Assembly (NCBI RefSeq): GCF_001514065.1
Contig: NZ_KQ948424.1
Span: forward strand, 310,001-374,000
Reading direction: 5' to 3'
Origin: Streptomyces antibioticus
GTDB taxonomy: Bacteria; Actinomycetota; Actinomycetes; Streptomycetales; Streptomycetaceae
Length of the DNA stretch: 64,000 nucleotides
Shown here: positions 33,506-41,423 of the stretch, piece after piece
Layout: every line of letters starts with the position of its first letter
How positions within the stretch are numbered: position 1 is the stretch's first letter
Notes under the pieces: model-generated
What the model saw: only the letters and a program-made list of their open reading frames with translations
The model's database searches: none
What the model was told of the DNA's origin: nothing
Made by a program: the position numbers and the translations under genes

Positions 33506-34567
33506 CTAGCCCAGGCTGGGCTTGATCTCTTCGATGAAGATGGTCCGCTTCTGGTCCGCCGTGAGATGGCAGGCGGAGGCGCGGTCCGGGGCCAGCAACG
33601 GGCGTTCGTCGGTGCAGCGGGTGCCGCCGACCCGGTCCTGGAAGGTGCAGCGCGGGTGGAAGCGGCAGCCGGACGGGGGGTTGAGCAGCGAGGGCGGGGC
33701 GCCCGGGATGGGGGCCAGCGGGGCGGCGAGGTCCGAGTCGAGGCGCGGCATCGAGTTCAACAGGCCCCACGTGTAGGGGTGTTGAGGGGCGCGCAGCACC
33801 TCGTTCGTCGTGCCCCGCTCGATCGCGCCGCCGGCGTACATCACCATGATGTCGTCGGCCATGTCGGCGATGACGCCGAGGTCGTGGGTGATGAAGATGA
33901 TCGCGGAGCCGAACTCCTGCTGGAGGTCCTTCAGGAGGTCGAGGATCTGGGCCTGGACCGTCACGTCGAGCGCGGTGGTCGGCTCGTCGGCGATCAGCAG
34001 GTCCGGGTCGCAGACCAGCGCCATGGCGATCATCGCGCGCTGGCGCATACCGCCGGAGAACTGGTGGGGGTAGTCCTTCGCGCGTTCCTTGGGGTTGGGG
34101 ATGCCGACCTTGCCCAGCATCTCCACCGCACGGTCCCAGGCGGCCTTCTTGGAGGCGCCGGTGTGCTTCATGAACGGCTCGGCGATCTGCCGGCCCACCG
34201 TGTAGTACGGCGACAGCGCGGTGAGCGGGTCCTGGAAGATCATGGCGACCTTGTTGCCGCGCAGCTTCTCCAGCTCGGACTCGCGAGCCGTGGTCAACTC
34301 CTGGCCTTCCAGGAGGATCTCGCCCTCGACGGTGGTGAACTTCGGGTTGTGCAGCCCGAGGATCGTCAGGTTGGTCACGGACTTGCCGGAGCCGGACTCG
34401 CCGACGATGCCGAGGGTCCTGCCGCGCTCCAGGTCGAAGGAGAGTCCGTCGACGGCGCGGACCATGCCGTCCTCGGTGCGGAAGCTGACGTGCAGGTCGC
34501 GCACCGAGAGGAAGGCGCCCGCGTCGGACGGGACGGGCGCCCCGGTCTCCTTGGTCAGAGTGGTCAC
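33506..34567 (-). CDS. Oligopeptide ABC transporter ATPase, OppD type (BldKD paralogue)
   Basis: A 353-residue ATPase: Walker [10 protein letters not shown], signature [14 protein letters not shown], Walker [14 protein letters not shown]-terminus [18 protein letters not shown] start with AGGAG 8 bases upstream. It closely resembles BldKD (shared LEKLRGNK, and LVCDPELL here as LVCDPDLL). It drives uptake with the OppF-type partner. Confidence 0.92.
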   Translation of the reverse strand: MTTLTKETGAPVPSDAGAFLSVRDLHVSFRTEDGMVRAVDGLSFDLERGRTLGIVGESGSGKSVTNLTILGLHNPKFTTVEGEILLEGQELTTARESELEKLRGNKVAMIFQDPLTALSPYYTVGRQIAEPFMKHTGASKKAAWDRAVEMLGKVGIPNPKERAKDYPHQFSGGMRQRAMIAMALVCDPDLLIADEPTTALDVTVQAQILDLLKDLQQEFGSAIIFITHDLGVIADMADDIMVMYAGGAIERGTTNEVLRAPQHPYTWGLLNSMPRLDSDLAAPLAPIPGAPPSLLNPPSGCRFHPRCTFQDRVGGTRCTDERPLLAPDRASACHLTADQKRTIFIEEIKPSLG

Positions 34568-34577
34568 GACAGAGCTC

Positions 34578-35558
34578 CTAGGACAGCCGCACGCGCGGGT
34601 CGATGAAGGCGTAGCAGGCGTCGACGACGATGTTGCACAGCAGGATCACGGCGGCCGAGAACAGCATCACGCCGAGCAGCAGCGGCAGATCGCTGAACTG
34701 CACCGACTCCACCGCGAGGCGTCCGAGGCCGGGCAGTCCGAAGGTGTACTCGGTGATGATCGCGCCGCCGAGCAGCGAGCTGAGGTCGATGCCGAGGATG
34801 GTGATGATGGGGATCAGCGAACCACGCCAGGCGTAGCGGAAGAAGACGTAGCGGCCGCTCATGCCCTTGGCGCGGGCGGTGCGGACGTGTTCCTCCTGGA
34901 GCTGCTCGATCATCGAGGAGCGTGCCATACGGGTGTACTGCGCGGCGAAGATCGTGGAGAGCACGGCCCACGGGATGATCAGCCCGGTGAACCAGGCGGC
35001 CGGGTTGTCGGTGATCGGCGTGTAGTCCGGCTCTTCGAAGATGTGGGTCTGGTAGACGAGGATCGCCAGCGCCAGCGGGCCCAGGAAGTAGATCTGCATC
35101 GAGCTGAGCACCATGGACCCGGCGGTGAAGGACTTGTCCACGAAGGAGCCGCGCTTCCAGGCGGCGAGCAGTCCGGTGCCGAGTCCGACGAACAGGAAGG
35201 CGACGGTGGCGCCGGCAGCGAGCGAGAGGGTGAGCGGCAGCCGGTCCATCAGGGTCGACCAGACCTGCTCGTTGGTGTGGTACGAGTACCCGAAGCACGG
35301 GGCGGGGCAGGGACCCTGCTCGAAGTCGTTGCGTCCGGTGACCAGCCCGGACAGGAAGATCCAGAACTGTTCCGGGATCGACTTGTCGAGCCCGAGCGTG
35401 TGGTGGATGTTCGCCAGCGCGTCGGGCGTGCAGGTCTTGCCGCACATCAGCAGCGCCGGGTCGCGGGGCATGCCGAAGAAGAGCAGGAAGGCGACCACGG
35501 TCAGCAGGACCAGGATCACGAATGAGCCGAGGATCCGGCGGAGGAGGAAGCGCAGCAT
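34578..35558 (-). CDS. Oligopeptide permease, OppB type (BldKC paralogue)
   Basis: A 326-residue permease of exactly the BldKC length, with the same Cys pairs in the long extracytoplasmic loop (CGKTC; CPAPC), the coupling motif RAKGMSGRYVFFRYAWRG and end DPRVRLS. An 85-base gap with a strong hairpin separates it from the binding-protein gene upstream. Confidence 0.92.
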   Translation of the reverse strand: MLRFLLRRILGSFVILVLLTVVAFLLFFGMPRDPALLMCGKTCTPDALANIHHTLGLDKSIPEQFWIFLSGLVTGRNDFEQGPCPAPCFGYSYHTNEQVWSTLMDRLPLTLSLAAGATVAFLFVGLGTGLLAAWKRGSFVDKSFTAGSMVLSSMQIYFLGPLALAILVYQTHIFEEPDYTPITDNPAAWFTGLIIPWAVLSTIFAAQYTRMARSSMIEQLQEEHVRTARAKGMSGRYVFFRYAWRGSLIPIITILGIDLSSLLGGAIITEYTFGLPGLGRLAVESVQFSDLPLLLGVMLFSAAVILLCNIVVDACYAFIDPRVRLS

Positions 35559-35595
35559 CTCAGTGGCAGCTTTCGGGCGAAGCCTGGGCGGACGC

Positions 35596-35625
35596 GGTGC
35601 GCCCCGTCACGGGACGGGGCGCACC
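35596..35625 (-). promoter_or_regulatory. Intra-operon hairpin after the BldKB-like gene
   Basis: GGTGCGCCCCGTC pairs perfectly with GACGGGGCGCACC over a 4-base loop. It lies about 20 bases after the binding-protein stop, matching the size and place of the hairpin after bldKB although the sequence differs. Confidence 0.7.
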
Positions 35626-35643
35626 TGACGCCGCTTGGACGGG

Positions 35644-37455
35644 TTACTTCACGAAGAGCCTGCGCGGGTCGACGCCACCGATGACGTCGTCGTACGCGAG
35701 GCCACCGATCTTGGACCCGGCGATCTGGGTCTGCTTGTAGTACGCCGTCGGGATGTTGGAGACGACGTCCTTCACGATGTACTCGTTGATCTTGTTCCAG
35801 GCCTCGGCGGCCTTGATCGGGTCGGTGATGGTGTTCGCCTTGTCGATGTCGGCGTTCACCTTCGGGTCGTTGATGTGCGAGTAGTTCGAGGAGCCGTCCT
35901 GGATCTGGCGGCCGTCGTACAGCGGCGGGATGACGGTCGAGGCGCTCGGCCAGTCGGCACCCCACGCGGTGTGGAAGATGTCGTAGTTGTTCTTGACCTT
36001 GCTGACCTGGTCGTAGTAGGTCTCGGCCGGGATCTCCTGGCGCTGCACGTCGAAGCCGGCCTTCTCCAGGCCCGCCGCCATGGCGGTGGAGTACTGCTGG
36101 CCCTCGGGAGTGTTGATGTAGCCGAAGGTGAGCTTCAGGCCGGTCTTGCCGGCCTTCTTCAGCAGTTCCTTGGCCTTGGCCGGGTCACCGGCGGGCTTGG
36201 CCTTCTTGCCGAACGGGTCGAACTTGGGGTCGTAGCCCGAGACGGTCGGGCTGATCAGACCGCCGGCGACCTCCATCGCGTCGGTGCCACCGAAGGCGCG
36301 GACGAACGGCGTGATCGGCAGGGCGTAGGCGATGGCCTCGCGGACCGTCTTGTCCTGCATCTCCGGCTGGGACAGGTTGATGTTCATCTGGCCCACGTAC
36401 GGCTGGTAGCCGGAGACCGTGCGGTTCTTCAGCGCGGCGTCGGCGAGGACCTTGGTCAGGTTGCCCGCGTCGACCTGGTTGCTGAAGCTGATCGCCGTCG
36501 CGTTGGCGCCGCTGTCGTCGAGGATGGCCTTGGTCGAGTCCTCGAACTGCTTGTTGAACTCGATGTTGAACTGGTCGACGTACTGGTGCCGGACCGCGTC
36601 GGTCTTCGGGTCCCAGTTGGTGTTCTTGACCAGCGTCATCGTCTTGCCGGACTTGAACTCCGAGATCTTGTAGGGACCGGAGGTCATCGGCGACTTGTCG
36701 TACTTGACCTTGGTGTCCTTCGCGGCGGACACGACGGAGTAGCCCGCCATGGCGAGCGCGTACGGCAGGTCGGGCTTGGCCGACTTGAACTTGAAGAGGA
36801 TGGTCTTGTCATCCGGCGTCTCCAGGACACTGTCCGGGAGGTGCTTGCCCTTGTAGGGGCCGTCCGGGAGGAGCTTGCGGTACTCGGTGCCCGGGGTGTT
36901 GGCGAGCCACTGCTGGATGTACGTCGGGCCGTTGGAGATGAACGGCGCGAAGAGCCGCTCGAAGGTCTGCCGGACGTCCTTGGCGGTGATCGGGGAGCCG
37001 TCGGCCCACTTGATCCCGTCCTTCAGCGTGTACTTCCAGGTCTTGCCGCCGTCGGTGGTGGTACCGCTGTCGGTGGCCAGGTCGCCGACGACCTCGTGCT
37101 TCTTGCCGTCGTCGCTGGTCGCCTTGTACGCGGTCAGACCGCGGTGGATCAGCTGCGAGAGCGCCATCTCGTCGGAGACGTAGATCTGCCCCGGGTCGAG
37201 GTGCGCGAAGCTGTCGCGCTGGAGCACCGTGATGGTGCCGCCGGGCTTGGCGCCGGGGAGTTCGGCGGCCGGACCCGTGGAGTCCTTGGCGTCGCCGAAG
37301 GAGATGCCGGCCTGCTGACGCTGCGCGTTCTCCTTGTCCTGCTTGTCGTTGTCGCTGCCCTTGCTGCCGCCGCTGCTGCAGCCGGTGAGCACGAGAGCCC
37401 CCGCCGCCAGCAGTGAGAGCGCGGCGTACGCGTGGCGTCCACCCTTACCCATCAC
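35644..37455 (-). CDS. Oligopeptide-binding lipoprotein (BldKB paralogue)
   Basis: A 603-residue SBP family 5 protein with an ordinary Sec lipoprotein signal (ALSLLAAGALVLTGC), unlike the twin-arginine signal of BldKB. The family signature region reads KWADGSPITAKDVRQTFERLF. It shares long motifs with BldKB (GGTITVLQRDSFAHLDPGQI versus GGTIYTLDQIDWDHLDPAQL), yet many binding-domain positions differ, so it probably prefers another peptide. A GTG at 37455 and an ATG at 37452 are both possible starts. Confidence 0.92.
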   Translation of the reverse strand: MMGKGGRHAYAALSLLAAGALVLTGCSSGGSKGSDNDKQDKENAQRQQAGISFGDAKDSTGPAAELPGAKPGGTITVLQRDSFAHLDPGQIYVSDEMALSQLIHRGLTAYKATSDDGKKHEVVGDLATDSGTTTDGGKTWKYTLKDGIKWADGSPITAKDVRQTFERLFAPFISNGPTYIQQWLANTPGTEYRKLLPDGPYKGKHLPDSVLETPDDKTILFKFKSAKPDLPYALAMAGYSVVSAAKDTKVKYDKSPMTSGPYKISEFKSGKTMTLVKNTNWDPKTDAVRHQYVDQFNIEFNKQFEDSTKAILDDSGANATAISFSNQVDAGNLTKVLADAALKNRTVSGYQPYVGQMNINLSQPEMQDKTVREAIAYALPITPFVRAFGGTDAMEVAGGLISPTVSGYDPKFDPFGKKAKPAGDPAKAKELLKKAGKTGLKLTFGYINTPEGQQYSTAMAAGLEKAGFDVQRQEIPAETYYDQVSKVKNNYDIFHTAWGADWPSASTVIPPLYDGRQIQDGSSNYSHINDPKVNADIDKANTITDPIKAAEAWNKINEYIVKDVVSNIPTAYYKQTQIAGSKIGGLAYDDVIGGVDPRRLFVK

Positions 37456-37559
37456 TCAGATTCCACCCATCTTGTGTCACCGTTGCGAATTGAAGTGCGA
37501 ACCGGGCCCGGTGGAGGCCATCCGGTCTGTGTCGGGCAAAGACGCCCACAACTGGTCGG

Positions 37560-38597
37560 TCAGCGCGCCGTCTTGGGATCGAAGGCGTCCCTGACCGAGT
37601 CCCCGAGCAGGTTGAACGCCACGATGAAGATGATCATCGAGATGCCCGGGAAGAACATGTAGGTGATGTCGTTCTGCATCACGAGTTCGGTCGACGCCTT
37701 GGAGAACATCTGCCCCCAGTCCGGCGTCGGTTCGACGATCCCGACCCCGAGGAAGCTCAGACCGGCCTCCGCGGTCACGAAGTTGGGCAGCATGTACGTC
37801 GACTGCACCAGGATCGGGGTGACCACGTTGGGCAGGATCTCCCTGCGGATGATCCGTACCGGGGACGCCCCGCTGACCTTGGCGGCCTCGATGAACTCCC
37901 GTTCTCGCAGGGCGAGTGTGGTGCCGCGCAGGATGCGGGCGAGGCTCATCCAGCCCAGGACCCACTGCACCGCGATGAGGGCGACGACCCGGACGTACAC
38001 CGGGGTCTCGTCGCGCGGGCTGACGAACAGCGAGACCACGACCGGCATGCTCGCGATGAAGAACAGCTGGGACGGGAAGGCGAGGAGGAAGTCGATGACC
38101 CGGCTGATCAACTGGTCGGGCTTGCCGCCGAGATAGCCGGCCGCGACCCCCAGGACGATGCCCGTCAGCACGGTCGCGACGGTGACGGCGAGCGAGATCA
38201 TCAGGGAGTTGCGGATGCCGTAGAGCAGCTTGGTGAAGACGTCGTAGCCGTTGCCGGGCTCCAGGCCGAACCAGAACTCGCCGCTGATACCGCCGTTGGG
38301 CTGGAGGGGCACACCCGCGCTGTCGAAGAGCTCGGGGCGTTCGTCGGCGAACACCGTGTACGGGTCCTTGCCGTAGAGCTTCGCGATCAGGGGGGCCGCG
38401 AGGCCGACCACGAAGAAGAAGATCACGACGTAGGCCGAGATCACTCCGGTGCGGTCGCGCTTGAAGCGGATCCACATCAACTGCCCGGGAGAGCGGCCTT
38501 CGAGCTGCTTGGCCTCCTCGGGCTTGCTCTTCGGCTGCTGGTCGCCGTCGACGACGACCGAGGTCCCGCCGCCTTCGATGTCGATAGGACTGGTCAC
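37560..38597 (-). CDS. Oligopeptide permease, OppC type (BldKA paralogue)
   Basis: A 345-residue permease with the N-terminal tail ending SPGQLMWIRFKRDRTG, nearly the same as in BldKA, six helices, coupling motif KVSGASPVRIIRREILPN and end GDSVRDAFDPKTAR. GTG start. First gene of the second bldK-type operon; the 668-base gap upstream must contain its promoter. Confidence 0.92.
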   Translation of the reverse strand: MTSPIDIEGGGTSVVVDGDQQPKSKPEEAKQLEGRSPGQLMWIRFKRDRTGVISAYVVIFFFVVGLAAPLIAKLYGKDPYTVFADERPELFDSAGVPLQPNGGISGEFWFGLEPGNGYDVFTKLLYGIRNSLMISLAVTVATVLTGIVLGVAAGYLGGKPDQLISRVIDFLLAFPSQLFFIASMPVVVSLFVSPRDETPVYVRVVALIAVQWVLGWMSLARILRGTTLALREREFIEAAKVSGASPVRIIRREILPNVVTPILVQSTYMLPNFVTAEAGLSFLGVGIVEPTPDWGQMFSKASTELVMQNDITYMFFPGISMIIFIVAFNLLGDSVRDAFDPKTAR

Positions 38598-38753
38598 AGT
38601 TCGCCCATTTCACAGGTGTGGGTGTGCCGAACCGGCGAGCGGCACGAGGGTGTGCGCGATCGCGGATCGGGATCATGAAGAAGCGTCAGCGGCGTGTCAC
38701 GGGCGGCGGAAGAAACCGCAGCCTGACGCGCGTAGGGGCGGAAGCGGAGCTCC

Positions 38754-38837
38754 TCAGAGCCGATCGCCCTGCGCCGGCGCGGAGTTGACGCAACTTGCGG
38801 ACGCTGTGACCCACCTGGTGCTTGTGACACCGCGCAT
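38754..38837 (-). pseudogene. 27-codon relic resembling a binding-protein signal peptide
   Basis: An ATG with an excellent AGGAGG ribosome site starts MRGVTSTRWVTASASC and stops after 27 codons. The beginning matches the signal peptide of the binding protein at 15163-16806 (MRGATHAKWAACAAAV) in position and composition. It then loses the hydrophobic core and lipobox. It may be the 5' remnant of a lost binding-protein gene, or a leader peptide of the operon at 37560-38597. The match is short and could be chance. Confidence 0.4.
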
Positions 38838-39200
38838 GGGACTCCTCCTCATGACTCCACGTGTTCACCAACAGGAGGGGGTACACGCCTTTCCTCCGAC
38901 ACCCCTGACGGAGGGTCAGGCACCCCCTGGTGCTCGTGAGTCGGCGCCGTCCCCACGGCGCGAGACCCATTGACCCGAGCGCTACGCGGCTAACTATCTG
39001 CCATGAGCCATGGACCGACCACTGTTCTTAAATCTCAATTCAGTCACAGCTGGCCCGTACATCTTCCAAAATCTGGACAAACTGTCTGGTGAAAGATGGC
39101 CACGAAACGGACGTGTTACATGGCTATCGGGCGAGGATCTCCGCATTACGGACATCCTTCACCGGCCCCGCACAGCCACTTGACCGAAAAAATGAGTTGC
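38838..39200. other. Gap upstream of the second bldK-type operon
   Basis: No gene with convincing codon use was found. The stretch 38990-39190 is AT-rich and is the likeliest promoter region for the leftward operon. GCGCCGT-CCCC-ACGGCGC (38944-38961) is a small perfect hairpin. No clear -35/-10 pair could be fixed. Confidence 0.5.
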
Positions 39201-39204
39201 AAAA

Positions 39205-39239
39205 AGCCCGGGCACCCCCAAGATGGGGGCACCCGGGCT
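39205..39239 (-). terminator. Rho-independent terminator of typA
   Basis: Read leftward, AGCCCGGGTGCCCCC and GGGGGTGCCCGGGCT form a stem with one two-base internal mismatch and a 5-base loop, followed by a run of T. It stands 26 bases after the typA stop. Confidence 0.88.
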
Positions 39240-39265
39240 CAGGAAGCGACGGAACCGACCGTCGA

Positions 39266-41173
39266 TCAGCCGTGCTTGGCGCGGCTCGCGGCGCGGGCGC
39301 GCTCACGGGCGTCCAGGTTCACCTTGCGGATGCGAACCGCCTCCGGGGTGACCTCCACGCACTCGTCGTCGCGGCAGAACTCGAGGGACTGCTCAAGGGA
39401 CAGCTTGCGCGGCGGCACGATCGCCTCGAACGAGTCGGCCGAGGACGACCGCATGTTCGTGAGCTTCTTCTCCTTGGTGATGTTGACGTCCATGTCGTCG
39501 GAGCGCGAGTTCTCGCCGACGATCATGCCCTCGTACACCTCGGTACCAGGCTCGGTGAACAGCACACCGCGCTCCTGGAGGTTCGTCATCGCGAACGCGG
39601 TGACCGCGCCGGCGCGGTCGGCGACCAGCGAACCGTTGTTACGGGTCTGGAGCGTGCCGAACCAGGGCTCGAAGCCCTCGTGGATGGAGTGCCCGATGCC
39701 CGTACCGCGGGTCTGGGTCAGGAACTCGGTCCGGAAGCCGATGAGGCCGCGGGACGGCACGACGAACTCCATGCGCACCCAGCCGGAGCCGTGGTTCGAC
39801 ATGTTGTCCATGCGGCCCTTGCGGACGCCCATGAGCTGCGTGACGGCGCCCATGTGCTCCTCGGGCACGTCGATCGTCATGCGCTCGACGGGCTCGTACG
39901 TCTTGCCGTCGACCTCCTTGGTGACGACCTGCGGCTTGCCGATGGTCAGCTCGAAGCCCTCGCGGCGCATCTGCTCGACCAGGATGGCGAGCGCGAGCTC
40001 ACCACGGCCCTGGACCTCCCAGGCGTCGGGACGCTCGGTGTCGATGACCCGCAGCGAGACGTTACCGATCAGCTCGCGGTCCAGACGGTCCTTGACCTGG
40101 CGGGCGGTGACCTTGCGGTCCTTGACGGCCGCCTTGTTGTCGGCGCCCTTGCCGGTGCCGCCCCGGCCGACCAGCGGCGAGGTGTTGGTGCCGATGGTCA
40201 TGGAGATCGCGGGCTCGTCGACCGTGATCAGCGGGAGCGGGATCGGGTTCTCGGGGTCCGCGAGGGTCTCGCCGATCATGATGTCCGAGATACCGGCGAC
40301 GGCACAGATGTCACCCGGGCCGGCCACCTCGGCGGGCTTGCGGGTGAGCGCCTCGGTCATCAGCAGCTCGGTGATACGGACGTTGGACATGGAGCCGTCG
40401 CGCTTGATCCACGTGACGGTCTGGCCCTTGCGCAGCTCGCCCTGCTCGACGCGGAGCAGCGCGATACGGCCGAGGAAGTTGTCGGCGTCCAGGTTGGTGA
40501 CGTGCGCCTGGAGCGGGGCCTCCTCGTCGTACGTGGGGGCCGGGATGTGCTGGAGGATCGTCGAGAAGAACGGCTCCAGGCTGTTGGAGTCGGCGGGGAC
40601 GGTCCCGTTCTCCGGCTTGGTCAGCGAGGCGATGCCGTCACGGCCGCAGGCGTAGACGATCGGGAACTCGATCTGCTCCTCGTCCGCGTCCAGGTCGAGG
40701 AAGAGGTCGTAGGTCTCGTTGACCACCTCGTCGATGCGGGAGTCGGGGCGGTCCGTCTTGTTGATGCAGAGGATGACGGGCAGCCGCTGCTGGAGCGCCT
40801 TGCGCAGCACGAAGCGGGTCTGCGGCAGCGGGCCCTCGGAGGCGTCGACGAGCAGGACGACACCGTCCACCATGGACAGGCCGCGCTCGACCTCGCCACC
40901 GAAGTCGGCGTGACCGGGGGTGTCGATGATGTTGATGGTGATGACGTCCCCCCCGTCCTTCGGGTGGTACTTCACCGCCGTGTTCTTGGCCAGGATCGTG
41001 ATGCCCTTCTCACGCTCCAGGTCGTTCGAGTCCATCATGCGGTCGTCGACGCCTTCGAGCTGGTGCGCAGCGAAGGCGCCGGCCTGCTTCAGCATGCCGT
41101 CGACGATGGTGGTCTTGCCGTGGTCGACGTGGGCGACGATGGCGACATTGCGGATGTCGTGGCGCGTGGCCAT
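39266..41173 (-). CDS. typA: Ribosome-associated GTPase TypA/BipA
   Basis: A 635-residue translational GTPase. G1 is AHVDHGKTT (residues 11-19), G2 is in the [15 protein letters not shown] stretch, G3 is [12 protein letters not shown] and G4 is NKTDRPD. Domain II, the EF-G-like domains III/V and the BipA-specific C-terminus ([16 protein letters not shown]...[13 protein letters not shown]) follow. BipA binds the ribosome and helps 50S assembly, cold growth and stress responses. The ATG at 41173 gives the standard N-terminus [20 protein letters not shown]. Length is normal and all motifs are intact. Confidence 0.96.
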   Translation of the reverse strand: MATRHDIRNVAIVAHVDHGKTTIVDGMLKQAGAFAAHQLEGVDDRMMDSNDLEREKGITILAKNTAVKYHPKDGGDVITINIIDTPGHADFGGEVERGLSMVDGVVLLVDASEGPLPQTRFVLRKALQQRLPVILCINKTDRPDSRIDEVVNETYDLFLDLDADEEQIEFPIVYACGRDGIASLTKPENGTVPADSNSLEPFFSTILQHIPAPTYDEEAPLQAHVTNLDADNFLGRIALLRVEQGELRKGQTVTWIKRDGSMSNVRITELLMTEALTRKPAEVAGPGDICAVAGISDIMIGETLADPENPIPLPLITVDEPAISMTIGTNTSPLVGRGGTGKGADNKAAVKDRKVTARQVKDRLDRELIGNVSLRVIDTERPDAWEVQGRGELALAILVEQMRREGFELTIGKPQVVTKEVDGKTYEPVERMTIDVPEEHMGAVTQLMGVRKGRMDNMSNHGSGWVRMEFVVPSRGLIGFRTEFLTQTRGTGIGHSIHEGFEPWFGTLQTRNNGSLVADRAGAVTAFAMTNLQERGVLFTEPGTEVYEGMIVGENSRSDDMDVNITKEKKLTNMRSSSADSFEAIVPPRKLSLEQSLEFCRDDECVEVTPEAVRIRKVNLDARERARAASRAKHG

Positions 41174-41302
41174 AGTGCGGCGTACTCCCGGAGTGGTGTG
41201 GAAGGGGCCTGCGCGTACGTCTGTGTTACGCGGACCCTGCCGGGCTGTACATGCCACGGCCTCACCCCATGGTACGTGGGATTGACAGAGGCGGCCTCCG
41301 GG

Positions 41303-41317
41303 GGCCTGATTCAGGCC
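41303..41317. repeat. Short palindrome between the solo lipoprotein gene and typA
   Basis: GGCCTGA-T-TCAGGCC lies about 105 bases after the stop of the leftward lipoprotein gene. It might be a weak terminator or an operator of typA; the loop is too short for a classic terminator. Confidence 0.3.
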
Positions 41318-41423
41318 TCCTGCGCGGCCTTCGAGCCGGTCGGACATCGGGCGGGGCCTTGTGGGACGCCGTCGTCCTCGCGATCGTCCTGGGGGGCGGC
41401 GAGCTTGGTCACCTTCTGCTCCC

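Noticed and set aside
38594-38830. 78-codon frame overlapping the start of the BldKA-like gene
   Set aside because: Composition (many Arg, Ser, Thr, Pro) and lack of ribosome site look non-coding. The 27-codon frame in another phase has better initiation signals.
23445-38981. 15-base word CCCATTGACCCGAGC present near 23450 and near 38970
   Set aside because: Two copies of a 15-mer are expected by chance in a window of this size; neither lies in a shared promoter context.
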